From Ciona savignyi (lineage: Eukaryota; Chordata; Ascidiacea; Phlebobranchia; Cionidae), in contig CH002796.1 of the NCBI GenBank assembly GCA_000149265.1, positions 895,879 to 959,878 on the forward strand: a stretch of DNA of 64,000 bases. The letters run 5' to 3'. A model generated the notes under the pieces. The model was given only the letters and a program-made list of their open reading frames with translations, made no database searches and was not told where the DNA came from. Positions 23,651 to 34,731 of this stretch are shown in pieces. Numbering within the stretch: the first letter of the stretch is position 1; every line of letters starts with the position of its first letter. The translations under genes were made by a program, and so were the position numbers.

Positions 23651-23672
23651 TGCAGTTAAGTAAATACGATAA

Positions 23673-23960
23673 CATAGGATAGGTCATAGGATAATTACGT
23701 ATATTCCCGTGAATGTGAATGGGAAAACCAAGGGGGTCAACCACGGGCAATCGTCAGGTTACCTCGTGCCCACCGTCGGGTTACCGGAGCTATTGCAGTG
23801 TGTTGTATATGATAGACACGTTTCTTCAATTTAGTAGAACCCACTAATCCGCTGGCTTGCCCAAGGACACAATTGACTAGCTAGCGACCAGTTTCGCACC
23901 TGAAACCTTTCGGTTGAAAGGCGTCGCACCAACCCACCAGACTAACCGGTTGGACAATGA
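23673..23960 (-). mobile_element. SINE-A copy
   Basis: Left edge AGGATAGGTCATAGGATAAT. Body GTTACCGGAGCTATTGCAGT. The right end carries the tRNA-like head region GAAAGGCGTCGCACCAACCC. Confidence 0.85.
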
Positions 23961-24797
23961 TAGTAGTCAATTTGCAAATTTACCCTTGCTTGTAATGCTT
24001 ATAGCAATGACAAAACCTTAGGGTTATCTTTGTGACAATTTTTAAACTTTCGCCGGAAAGAATAAGATAAACAATACTTGTGACGTATGGGCGTTTAAGC
24101 TTACACTAATTATGCGACAACGCTTTGTTTAGCCTACATATATATTGATACCTTAGAACGAACTGAATTGCTAATCAAGTCTGAAGGATGTTTTCAAGTA
24201 ACAATTTAGAATCTAAATGGTTTACAAGGAGTGTAATAGATTGTTTTTCGCAAGTCATTCTCAGAAGCAGGCCGTATTGTCGCGTCTTAAGGTTAAGGAC
24301 GAGCATAGTTTTATTTTAACCGAAGGGTTGCAGGTTTGAAACTGGTCACTAGTGAGTCGGTTGTCCTTGGACAAGTAAATGTCATAAAAGTTGACGGATA
24401 CGATGTTCTTATCAACATCCTTGCGGTATTTGTGACGCTTCACTAAGCCATATCTGACAAATGCTCTTCTCATAATTTATTAAGAACAGGTATAAAAACA
24501 AAGCCATAGAGGTCTCCCGAATTACGTATGTAGTTTGATAAATACGCCCAGACCACGCCTTAAAATTGTCGTCGTTTCATTGGCTGCGAGGAATACAGTG
24601 TATTCCAAACTAAGGTTAGAAGTTAACCACAGACACAAAGTATATAGATACGTAGAGTCTATGGTAAAACAGAAGAACGGTTTGTGCTGTGCGTTTATTT
24701 TTATGTTCGTGGTCGACAGGTAGGAGGAAATTTAGACTAAAAAAGTCATTTTTAAAGTGGATTGGACTTTACTGCTGACCGTTGTAGAAGGGAAACC

Positions 24798-25327
24798 ATG
24801 ACATCCGATCAATTTAGCCACTTAGACCTGTCAAAACCACGGTGGCCACAAGATAACTACACTGGAAGAGCAAAGCATTTTTTCACTGGTAAATTTAGTT
24901 AATGTGACTTAAATGGCAAAAACAATATTAATTTGCGTAACTGAAGATTGTGACTTGCAACTTGTGGAAAGGCTAATTATTGTTAGGAAAAAAGTTACAG
25001 TCAACTTGTGCTTGCAGTTTTTAAAGTTTCCTAAGTAAATTGGCATGACCATATGTATACTTTCTCCTATATTTAGTGTCTGAAATTGTATATAATGATT
25101 TAATAGTTTCCGATATTTAAGAGGTAATATTTTGTATTTGCAAAGATATATATATTAATGTTAGCCCAGGGTTTTAAAAAATCAGTATGGTACAAACCCT
25201 TCGTACTGCCACTGCACAATTAAAGGTAAATGAAAACATTAACTAAATTGCCCAATGTTGTGCAGAGGATTGTTACTTGACCGTAAACCAAATAAAAAAT
25301 TAAACAATTATGATATTTATATGTGTG

Positions 25328-25364
<37 letters not shown>

Positions 25365-28300
25365 TCCTTGTTCACTTAACCAAGAGTTCTTTCGTGCAAT
25401 TCCACAGTGACAAATCCCCTAAATGTCCTGTTGTCTTCCAAGGATCTTGACGCTGCCAAAAAGCTTGTTACCACATTCAAGTAAGCCAATCTTGCTCATT
25501 GACATTATCCTTTTATTTCTAAGAAGATTGAGAGTGATCATTTAATGATTTGTGTGCAGTTTATGTATCGATGACACATGAATATAAATTTTTTTAAAAC
25601 ATTTCCATTGATAAAAAAATCAGTTTACAAACACTGAAAAACACACTTTTTGTTGCACAGAATATTCAAACAGTTGGAATAAAAAAATTTCAATAATTAC
25701 AACATGAGCAATTGTTAAGTTACCCTATACTCGTGCCATTGTCAGGTCACAGGAGCTAGTATATGTTATATTATTTTCAAAACTTTTTATTTGTACCTAC
25801 TAAAAAAACAACTGTTAAAATTCCTTGGCAAGGGACACAAGCAGAAGTTTCCAAACCGGCACATACAAACTCTACAGCACTACAAGATAATAACTATATT
25901 GTTATGTTTACCCGTCCTTAACTAAACATACATAACTAACATTCTGATAATCTTATATGTATTCGGTGAAATTGATGTTATAAAACATAAAAATTGTTTA
26001 ATAAAAATGTACCTTACTAAAGCAACCAAGAACCGCTACCACCTGGAACAACAGAACAGGACCTATGGAAAGCAAAGTATCGGTACGACAGTGCTTTTCA
26101 CCCTGACACCAAAGAAAAGATGTTGATATTCGGAAGAATGTCCGCCCAAGTTCCAATGAACATGACCATAACCGGCTGCATGCTCACATTTTACAGGTGG
26201 GTGAAACTCGGTCACTGTTTATGCAATTTCATAAACCAAAATACAAATTTGTTTTTTCATTATTACCACAGATTAGTCTTATGGTTTTGTGTATCGCCTT
26301 TTTTAGTTCTACTAAATTAAAGTAGTGTGAAAATCCTACACAACACACTGCAATAGCTCCGGTAACCCTACGGTGGTACAAGAGTTTAAGATCAGGTTTC
26401 ATCTTTTATTAGTTCTCAAACTCAAAACAACACACATGAGTCTGTAACAGGATAGGTTGATATTAAACTTAGAAAGAAAGTTGTTGTGCCTAGGTTGGAC
26501 AACAATGGTAGGAACATACGTAAATAGAAACATACATCTTATAGCTAACAACCTAATAAATGTGTTAAACAGGACGACACCTGCAATCGTGTTTTGGCAG
26601 TGGACCAATCAATCCTTCAACGCAATTGTCAATTATACGAACAGAAGTGGAGATGCACCCCTCTCAACAAAGCAAGTTCTTCAGCTGATATCGATTTTCA
26701 ATGCTTTAATACAAATCTAATTCGCAGACGGATTTTAACCTCCTATGCCTGTGCAACCACAGGAGCAGTTGGCACAGCTCTGGCACTGAACTCCATGACA
26801 AAGGTAACGAAGTTGCATTTATTTAGGGTAAAACTAGTCTTGTGATGTCTTTTAACTTGTAGTGTAGGTTCGAAATTGGTCGCCAGCTAGTTGATTGTGT
26901 CCTAAGGTTAGGAACTTAAAGTACATTGCCTGAACCCATTGGAATGATGGCTTCTAACTTGAAAGAACGTTGGAATCACACAACACTCTGTAATAGCTCT
27001 GGTCTCCCAATGGTAAGCACGAGTTGATCTGACGATTTCCTGTGTATTACCAACCCTTGTGTTTATCCATTCACGAGAATAAACATGTATTTTCTATGCT
27101 TTTTAAAAATCTCCAATGTGGATTTCCCAGCTACCAAATATGATACATAAACCCTCATGTACGAACACGCTCCCCACGAAAACTGCTTATCGCTTCAATC
27201 ACCAGTAATCTCTTGTTATTCTAGAAACTACCAGCGCTAGTGGGAAGGTTTGTGCCGTTTGCGGCAGTGGCGTGCGCAAACTGCATCAATATACCTCTGA
27301 TGCGGAGCAGGTAACATGCATAGATTTTTTAATATCTTAAGCTAATAGATTCAACAAATTTTACCATTTTAACTGAACAGTTGCAGGTCTAAAACTGTTT
27401 GCAAGCTAGATGTTTGTGTCCTTGGCAAGGCACTTAAGGACTTGGCCTGAACCCAGCGGATTAATGGGATCTACTAAATTGAAGGAACATGTGAATCATA
27501 CACAATACACTGCAATAGCTCTAGTAACCCGATGGTGGGCGCAAGGTGATCTGACGATTGCACGTGTGTTAACCCCTTTGGTTTTCCCATTCACAGGGAT
27601 AAACATTAATATCCTATCCTAATAATCCCAAATTCTTATCCATAGGTAGTTTTTCAGGACTACTTATTTGTCCCTAGTCACTAATTATGATTTAATTAAA
27701 TAATCAAACAATATTATCCCAAATATGTTGATAAAAATGATTAGTTTTCCAACACTATACTTGTTGCTAACTTTACCACAAGAATAAAAGAATTGATTGA
27801 TGTTGTAAAATTGCTAACATAAAACAATATCTCAACATCATATTTATAGTTGTCCCACATCAGTGTTCAGTCAATAAAACTGCATGAGTAACACATGAAG
27901 AGAATGATTAAACCCAGTCATACATGACTCAACTGATTACAGAGAATTAACTGAAGGGATAACAGTTACCACGAAAGATGGTGAAGTGATTGGAGAATCG
28001 AAGACAGCAGCTAAAAAGGCCATCGTCCAAGTGACGGTTTCAAGGATAGGCATGGCTGTGCCTGGCATGGGTATGCTAATACTATTTTAATTCTTTAACA
28101 CAAAAGTAATATCTATCACACAGGTAACTGTCAGATTTCTGAAGCTATTGCAGTATGTTGTGTATGATTTAGCGATTCCGTCAGTTTTTTAATTCTTAAT
28201 CTACCGGGGCAATATCCGACAAGTACCTGGCCCAATTAGTGTTGATTCTTCAGTTAAAGAGCAACGCAATTATACCCACCAAGCTATTTGGCTGTTTAAA

Positions 28301-31300
28301 GCATAGCGTAGTGCGATATCAACATGTTTTAAACTGGAACATTCTGAGGTAGAAAAGGGTATTCATGTTTATCCCCATAAACAGGAAAACCGAGGGGTTT
28401 AACACATGGGCATGGGCAATCGTCAGATTATCTCGCGCCCACCGTCAGGTTACTGGAGCTATTTCAGTATGTTGTGTATGATTAAGACGTTCCTACAATT
28501 TGGTAGAACCCATTATTCCACAAGCAATGTCCGGTAAATATCTTGCCCAAGGACACAACCAACTAGTTATCGACCAGATTTGAACCTGCAACCTTACGGC
28601 TAAAAGGCGACACACAAAACCTAATCGGTCGAACAAAGTACAACCATAGGCCATGTGATATTAAATCAGATGCCGCATATTAACATTTGTGCGTTGTGAA
28701 TAAGTTTTGACCTTTCTTACTCACCATTAAGTCAGTTGCAGTGATTTAAATTTAAATTTAATTTGCATATTTTTCAGTGATACCTCCGATAATAATGAAC
28801 AGAATGTCGAAGGGAGCGTTTTTAAAGGTAAGTTTTAGATTTAATAGCAGTTATAGTACTAACATAATAAATGTAAACCGTGGCTAAGTAAAAGATCTAT
28901 CCTGGAAATCACGTTAAAGAATTAATCCACGATTACCGTCTAATCGCGCTTACCGTCCAGTATCTGCAGCTATTGCAGCGCATAGTATATTAGTAAGACG
29001 TTCCTGGTACTTTATCTCTACAATAAATCACATAAGTTCAGAAGATGTCCGCGTAGTCCTTTGTTAAAGGACACAGCTGACTTGCTAGTGACCAGTTTCG
29101 ATCCTACAACGGTTCAGCTGTAGGGCGACGCACTACCACTCCAAGCTATTTGGCCGAACCACCTCGATTCAATTCATAGTCCGCTACCACTGTGCGCATT
29201 TTATGGGAATGAACGATCTTCCCTTAAAACTCTGCAGGAAATGTTTGCGTCATCATGCATTTGCATAATATTGATAAATTTCTGTTAAGGCGAAAATTAT
29301 ATAACGGTACTTGGGCATTAAAATTATATAACGAAACTTGGGCATTAAAATTATATAACGGTACTTAAGCATTAAATTTATATAACGAGACTTAGGCATT
29401 AAAATTATATACGACACTTAGGCATTCAAATTATATAACGACATTCCGATTTCTGGTTGTCGGTTTTTAAAGAACGCTTATTGCAGCAGACTATTAGATC
29501 CTAGCGTAACATTAGCCCAACACAGAATACGCCATAAATAGCCAAAAAGCCAAAATTATCCTCGTACAGTACACTTAAAACAGCGAAAATTGAGGTCTTA
29601 ATGTATATCAAGAACGCGGTAATATACTATAAGTGGCTACCCTGTGTAATATAATATAGGTAGGTGCCTTTGTAATATAATATAAGTGCTTATTGAAAAT
29701 GTGGTTTTTGAATTTACATGGTGGGATATAAATTTCGTTCCTAAATATGCCTCCGGCAAATTTGTAAGGGTTAACAAACGATTCTGCAGTAAAACGGAAC
29801 TCTTCTTTTTCCTTTTTCCTTTAACACACAAAATAAAGTTGCACTGAAATGAACCTTTCTTGTCGCTGGCATAAGTTGTCCGCCGATAACTTCCGAAACG
29901 TAAAACTTATCATGGGCTTACGGATGCCGATTGAATAAGACGTTTATGTCCAGGGAATGTTATCACACTAGTTATGTACCTTGTCTGACCGAAAAGCTTG
30001 ATGGGTTAGTGCGTCGCCTTTCAACCGAAGGGTTACATATTCGAAATTGGTCGCTAGGTAGTCGGTTATGTCCTTGGTTGACTTATCGGACGTTGCTTGA
30101 ACCTAATGGAATAATGGGTTCTACTGATTTAAATAAACGTTAAGTTAAACCCAACACAATGCAATAGATTGGTTAATTCGACGGTGGGTGCGAGGTAATT
30201 AGACGGTTACCATATGAGAACGCTCTTTTGCGGAAACTGACAATAGCGGGTGTGATAAAGCCTCTTGCGTTTTCCCGTTCACGGGCATAATCAGTAATAT
30301 CCCTGTCCTATCCAACCGTTTGTTAAGCGAAACTATTGTATTGCAATGTGTTGTGTTAATTTAGATGGTTCCACTATTTTGGTATAACCCATTAATATCA
30401 ACTAGTTAGTTTGCTAAGTCTCTTGCCCAAGAATGGCAGCGACTAACCAGTGAATCGATTTTAAACATGAAACCGTCCGGCAAACGGCTAGCGTCAAACG
30501 GCCAACGCTCTAACTGAGATAAGAAAATAGAACGAAACTCAGGACAGAGTTTAAGCGCACAACAATATATTTATTACTAATTACTTCGGTGTAATTCTAC
30601 ATTACCCCGGAAATTGTCAAACAGTTGATACCAAGCGCAGAAATAACACCGTGTCGTAATAATTCGTTTCTGTTTGTTGTATGGTGATATCATATCGATA
30701 ACATGACGACATATTGTGTACAGGAAGTGACTGATGTAGTTATGTTCTTCTAACAGACCAGTGCGATTTGATTGCGCTGTTGCAGACGCAAAATTAAACC
30801 GTCATTTAGGCAAAAAGCCTTTAGTTCATATTGAGTAGTTCAGTAATGCAGCATTTATGCCATGAAGTAAAAAAATGTGTGTTTAAGGCGTCTTCTTTTT
30901 AAGCACATTCCAAAACTGTCGTATGTGACACGCAACTATCTTCAAGGAGACACGCCACTTTTTTTCGGGGTGATACGCCATTTTTTAGAGGCGACCGCTG
31001 CTTTTTGGAGAACAGCCCATTTTATTAAAGTATTAGGCTTATCAAATAACCAACACACTCCAACACACATATAACGAAATTACCACCCCTGTTCTTTCCC
31101 CGCCTTGCATATTCATACCCCGGGGGTGCCTTCATACCCTCTACCTTTTGCATTATCCAAAAACTTCTCCGCAAATGAATCGTTAATTGCAAACCGATGT
31201 TAATTTTTATCGTACACAGCACACTACGCACTGGCTCAAACGTGTCGTGATTTTTTGCGTCACTCCACCACCAAACGAAGCAATCTGACATAAATATTTC

Positions 31301-34300
31301 CAACTTCGACGCGATAACATCGTCCGATGACAGTCGCATTGGCTGGAGATGAATCAATTTCATTTTAACTTTGCTGTGGAATTCGCATCTAAGTGGGAGA
31401 TCCCATGTAATATATCCACAACCCAAAACGAAGATAACGGCTACACGTATTCATTATCATATGTAAAATATCCACAACCCAAAACGAAGATAACGGCAAC
31501 ACGTATTCATTATCGCGGAAAGCATCTTCGAAAACGGAGCGAGTTATTATCTTTGCCGATAAAAAGACTAATTAGTCTAACGATTACGTAGTTTTCCTCC
31601 AAATTCTTCTGTGGTATCCGTTGCGTCTTTACATAGGTTGTTAGTCTGCAGATACTTGCACTTTCGCGCACTTGTCCCATAAACTGTATTTATTTAATAA
31701 AATTTAATACAACACATAAGTTTGCATATAAATTATTTAAACTAGACTTTTGCATTTAAACCGCAAAATATTGTCAAATAAGATAAATCATTTATTTTTG
31801 TTTTTGTTTTGCGGTGTATATTCAATATACGCTACATGTATTTGGGCAATGAACGTAAAGCTATTCAAATCTGCGTCTGTCTATAAGAAGTTTTATTCCC
31901 AAGACCAAGAATTTACTATGCTGAATTGTATTTGCAATATATTTGTTAAATTTTGTCTGGAGTCTTAAGCTGTTGGAATCGTTAACAATTCGACGATATA
32001 TTGCGGTCTCCAGAACAGATTAGAGCTGGGTTATCAGAAATCTTACGAAACTTGTGTAAGGTACCATGACATGTTAGATCGCTTATCATTTTCATTACTG
32101 TCTATCGCTGTCGTGGCGTTTCACGAATCAAGATAGAATTGCGATCAGCTTTCCTTGATATTACTAAAGCAATAGCGGCCACGTCTAATTATACCGACAT
32201 TTGATAATTTACTGTTTTTAGACGTGTTCTAACGACTGTCGTTTTCCAATTTTTATCAAAGGTCTTGTTTATGTTTTCATCGTGGAAACAAAAAATAAAC
32301 TAAACTGTTAACTTACATTTATCGGCTACGTCTAATTATACCGACATTTGATAATTTACTGTTTTTAGACGTGTTCTAACGACTGTCGTGTTGCCGTTTT
32401 TTTTTCGTTTTCCAATTTTTATCAAAGGTCTTGTTTATGTTTTCACCGTGGAAACAAAAAAAAACTAAACTGTTAACTTACATTCCAGAGATTTCCACTA
32501 ATGAATGCTCCTATTCAAGTCGGGCTGGTCGGTCTCTCGTAAGTGCTGAATTTAATTCTAACCTACGTGCGTACACAAACATGTTTTGGTATGGAACATA
32601 TCTGCACTTTCCATCACCTAGTTCAGCACGACACACCCTCATTGTTGATGACAGTACAGTACGAACATACAAACGTGACGCAATGTCTTCTATCCAGTGT
32701 TCCGCAACCTTTTACACTCAGAGGCACACTTAGAATTTACTAAATTTGACGGCACATTGCAGTCAAAAATGTTGTTGTTAAAAATAAAGCGACAAGCTAT
32801 ATACATTTGATATTATATTAGCAAAGTGTCCGATAGCCGTAATATTTAAATTTACAAAAAAAAACTTTTTTTTATTTGGTAAAAACGGTGTTTAAAATAA
32901 TAATATTTTCCCGTAGTACACCTAGCACTGTTTTGGTTGCGGTTCACTCAGACAGAATGTGACCGCGCAAACCATTGTTACATAACCTGTACATTGTTTT
33001 CCATTTCGACAGACTGATCTTCGCCACTCCGCTCTGCTGTGCTTTGTTTCCCCAACAAAGGTTCGTCAATATTTGATTGAAGCGATTTGCATTTAACTTA
33101 TTTGGTTGTAGCTTTACCTTTTTCGAATTATGAGAATGATTGGATATTCATGTTTATTCCCGTGAGTGGGAAAACCTAGGAGTTAACACACGGGCAATCG
33201 TCAGATCACCTCGCGTCCTCCGTCGGGTTTCTGGAGCTCTTGCAGTGTGTTGTGTATGATTCACACGTTCCTTCAATTTAGTAGAACCCAATAAACCGCT
33301 GGGTTAAGGCAATGTCCGTTAAGTGTCTTGCCCAAGGAAACAACCGACCAGCTAGCGACCAGTTTCGAAATTGCAACCCTTCCGGTGAAAGGCGACGCGA
33401 CGCACTAACCCACCACGCTAATCGATCGATGAACTCCGTGTCGTTATGTGTATATTTCAGATTTTTTATAATCACCAGTGCGGATACTAGTTTAGCATTC
33501 TACCACTGCGACCTATATAGCGGGTAACTCTGTCCGACTTAAAAGTTGCCTTGAAATAGTAAGCTAAAGAAATTCCGCTCTCGACTTCGATTTTTGCAAT
33601 TCGTGTGGCAAATTTTTGCATTATATTTTGTTATTTTCCTGTGCAGGGTTTCGTCAAAATGAGTTGTATTGGTGTCTGTTGTTTGGGACGTAATCTGGCC
33701 TGACGATTCCCCAACTAACAGTATTTAGTCAAGACTCGCCTAATAACAATAGTTGACATTGTTGATTACCCCTCCACGTTATTCGACAAATTCTTAACTA
33801 TTGGTCGGGTGAAATAATCTTTGAACTGCGTTACCATAAAGGAAAACTACAAGGAAGGAAACTGCTCACCAAAATAAAGATTATGACATTAAAGTTCGTT
33901 AAAAATGGGATCGGAGTTCGGATTAGTTTCCATAGTTTTATTGAGCAGTTTCCGTCCTTCCCTCCTTTTTGTGTTGTCCTTACCAAACGCTCCAGTCGTA
34001 GTACAACCCCTTAGGGTTAAAATCACTCGCTTTCTTCGCCCTGCACTGTGCTTTATCGTAGAATGTATTCGACATGTAAACATTACGTATATTGCGGTGT
34101 AAAGGAATAACCTAGCTCGCCGTAATAGCACACGGCGTTTTCACCGACTGTTTGTGTACCAGCAGTCAAATCTAGACCATGTATTTATTTCTGCATTAAG
34201 TAATCTTACGATCGCTAATGTAAGTTTAAGCCACGGAAAATTCGATTCGTTAAAAACAAAAATCTATCTGGATAATTTTTAGTATTAGTTCGGTTTATTT

Positions 34301-34708
34301 TTGTTTCCACGATGAAAAAAGACGGCAAAACGACAGTCGCTAAAACACGTCAAAAATCAAATTAACAATTCATTTTAGGTATATTTAGACATGGCCGCTA
34401 AGTGTACATAAAAATATAAATTAATAAACAAAATTGGAAAAATAAATGTTTAGGATTTTTTTTTATATTACATAAAAAAAAAAATAATTGAATTTCAGAC
34501 GTGTTTTAACGACCGTAAATTTTTTTTTTAGTTTTCCAAATTAAAAAATGTTTTATGAACATTTTAGTTTCCAATTTTATTTATTTTTATTTACATCGCC
34601 GATTTCCGCAGTTCAATAGCGACAGGCAAGCTCGAGCAAAACCTTCAGCACGACATCAAAAACAGAGGCCTTCAAGTCGCGGAGGTTTATTTCAACAAAG
34701 GGCTATAA
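24798..34708 (+). CDS. SFXN1: sideroflexin, mitochondrial amino-acid carrier (SFXN1/3-like, 11 exons)
   Basis: Exons 24798-24888, 25408-25480, 26023-26196, 26573-26671, 26728-26803, 27225-27310, 27943-28070, 28778-28827, 32489-32538, 33013-33060, 34612-34708. They join in phase to 323 aa; SFXN1 is 322. Family signatures along the chain are GRAKHFFTG, the [11 protein letters not shown] block, [67 protein letters not shown] and the terminal VYFNKGL. Sideroflexins are multi-pass inner-mitochondrial-membrane proteins; SFXN1/3 import serine for one-carbon metabolism. The split between SFXN1, 2 and 3 is not decided here, so the symbol is approximate. Intron 4 uses a GC donor (26672) while the other nine introns are GT-AG. 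Intron 8 (28828-32488) is long and repeat-filled. An AATAAA lies 144 nt after the stop. Confidence 0.96.
25321..25364. repeat. (TA)n(TG)n microsatellite
   Basis: Alternating TA then TG dinucleotides in sideroflexin intron 1, ending about 40 bp before exon 2. Confidence 0.95.
26672..26727 (+). other. GC-AG intron of sideroflexin (intron 4)
   Basis: The exon ends ...ACA AA and the intron starts GCAAGTT, which matches the known GC-donor consensus (AG|GCAAGT). The acceptor is TTCGCAG| at 26727. Only this junction restores the phase (2 to 1) and gives [19 protein letters not shown], the same length as the vertebrate protein here. The GT three bases on would shift the frame. The intron is 56 nt. 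Confidence 0.85.
26868..27100 (+). mobile_element. SINE-A copy in sideroflexin intron 5
   Basis: Starts at the B-box region GTAGGTTCGAAATTGGTCGC and ends ACATGTATTTTCTATGC. The first part of the head is missing. Confidence 0.8.
27380..27625 (+). mobile_element. SINE-A copy in sideroflexin intron 6
   Basis: From GTTGCAGGTCTAAAACTGTT to TTAATATCCTATCCTAAT, with a clear (TATCC) tail. Confidence 0.85.
28350..28640 (-). mobile_element. SINE-A copy in sideroflexin intron 7
   Basis: Body GTTACTGGAGCTATTTCAGT and CCCAAGGACACAACCAACTA. An older degraded copy lies just before it (about 28108-28310). Confidence 0.8.
28905..29165 (-). mobile_element. SINE-A copy, strongly diverged
   Basis: Identified by GCAGCTATTGCAGCGCATAG, CTTGCTAGTGACCAGTTTCG and GACGCACTACCACTCCAAGC. 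Confidence 0.7.
29293..29445. repeat. 27-bp minisatellite, about 6 copies
   Basis: The unit is AAAATTATATAACG followed by a variable GTACTTGGGCATT. It is in sideroflexin intron 8 and is not open in a way that suggests coding. Confidence 0.9.
29985..30320 (+). mobile_element. SINE-A copy
   Basis: Head GATGGGTTAGTGCGTCGCCT with B box GGGTTACATATTCGAAATTG, ending CAGTAATATCCCTGTCCTAT. An inverted partial copy follows at about 30340-30520. Confidence 0.8.
31405..31515. repeat. 53-bp tandem duplication
   Basis: A block containing CCACAACCCAAAACGAAGAT and ACACGTATTCATTATC occurs twice in a row with a few substitutions. Confidence 0.85.
32165..32310 (-). mobile_element. element C copy
   Basis: Reads on the minus strand from the GTTTATTTTTTGTTTCCACG side to the GACGTGGCCGC side. 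It is the first of two direct copies in sideroflexin intron 8. Confidence 0.75.
32325..32475 (-). mobile_element. element C copy, tandem to the previous one
   Basis: Nearly identical to the preceding copy (ATACCGACATTTGATAATTT, TTTTTAGACGTGTTCTAACG). It ends about 14 bp before sideroflexin exon 9, so its right edge supplies intron sequence next to the acceptor. Confidence 0.75.
33140..33432 (-). mobile_element. SINE-A copy in sideroflexin intron 10
   Basis: Left edge TGGATATTCATGTTTATTCC; right edge GACGCACTAACCCACCACGC. Near full length. Confidence 0.85.
34280..34410 (+). mobile_element. element C copy in sideroflexin intron 10
   Basis: Contains GGTTTATTTTTGTTTCCACG, GACGGCAAAACGACAGTCGC and ATATTTAGACATGGCCGCTA; internally shortened. 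Confidence 0.7.
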
Positions 34709-34731
34709 CCTCGACCTGATATTTTTTAAAC

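Larger units (their letters stand above)
22738..24797. promoter_or_regulatory. divergent CRBN/sideroflexin intergenic region
   Basis: The two start codons face away from each other across 2.06 kb. Promoters of both genes must lie here, but no TATA box or factor site is clear. Two SINE-A copies (23455-23650 and 23673-23960) and a fragment (24295-24380) occupy the middle. Confidence 0.5.

Noticed and set aside
27410-27622. Repeated family of ~70-aa open frames (also near 8594, 13830, 19523, 20669, 29931, 42657)
   Set aside because: All are translations of SINE-A bodies and have no independent coding value.
31025-31426. 133-aa open frame on the minus strand inside sideroflexin intron 8
   Set aside because: No recognisable domain, codon use looks random, it overlaps a local 53-bp duplication, and there is no supporting splice or neighbour evidence.
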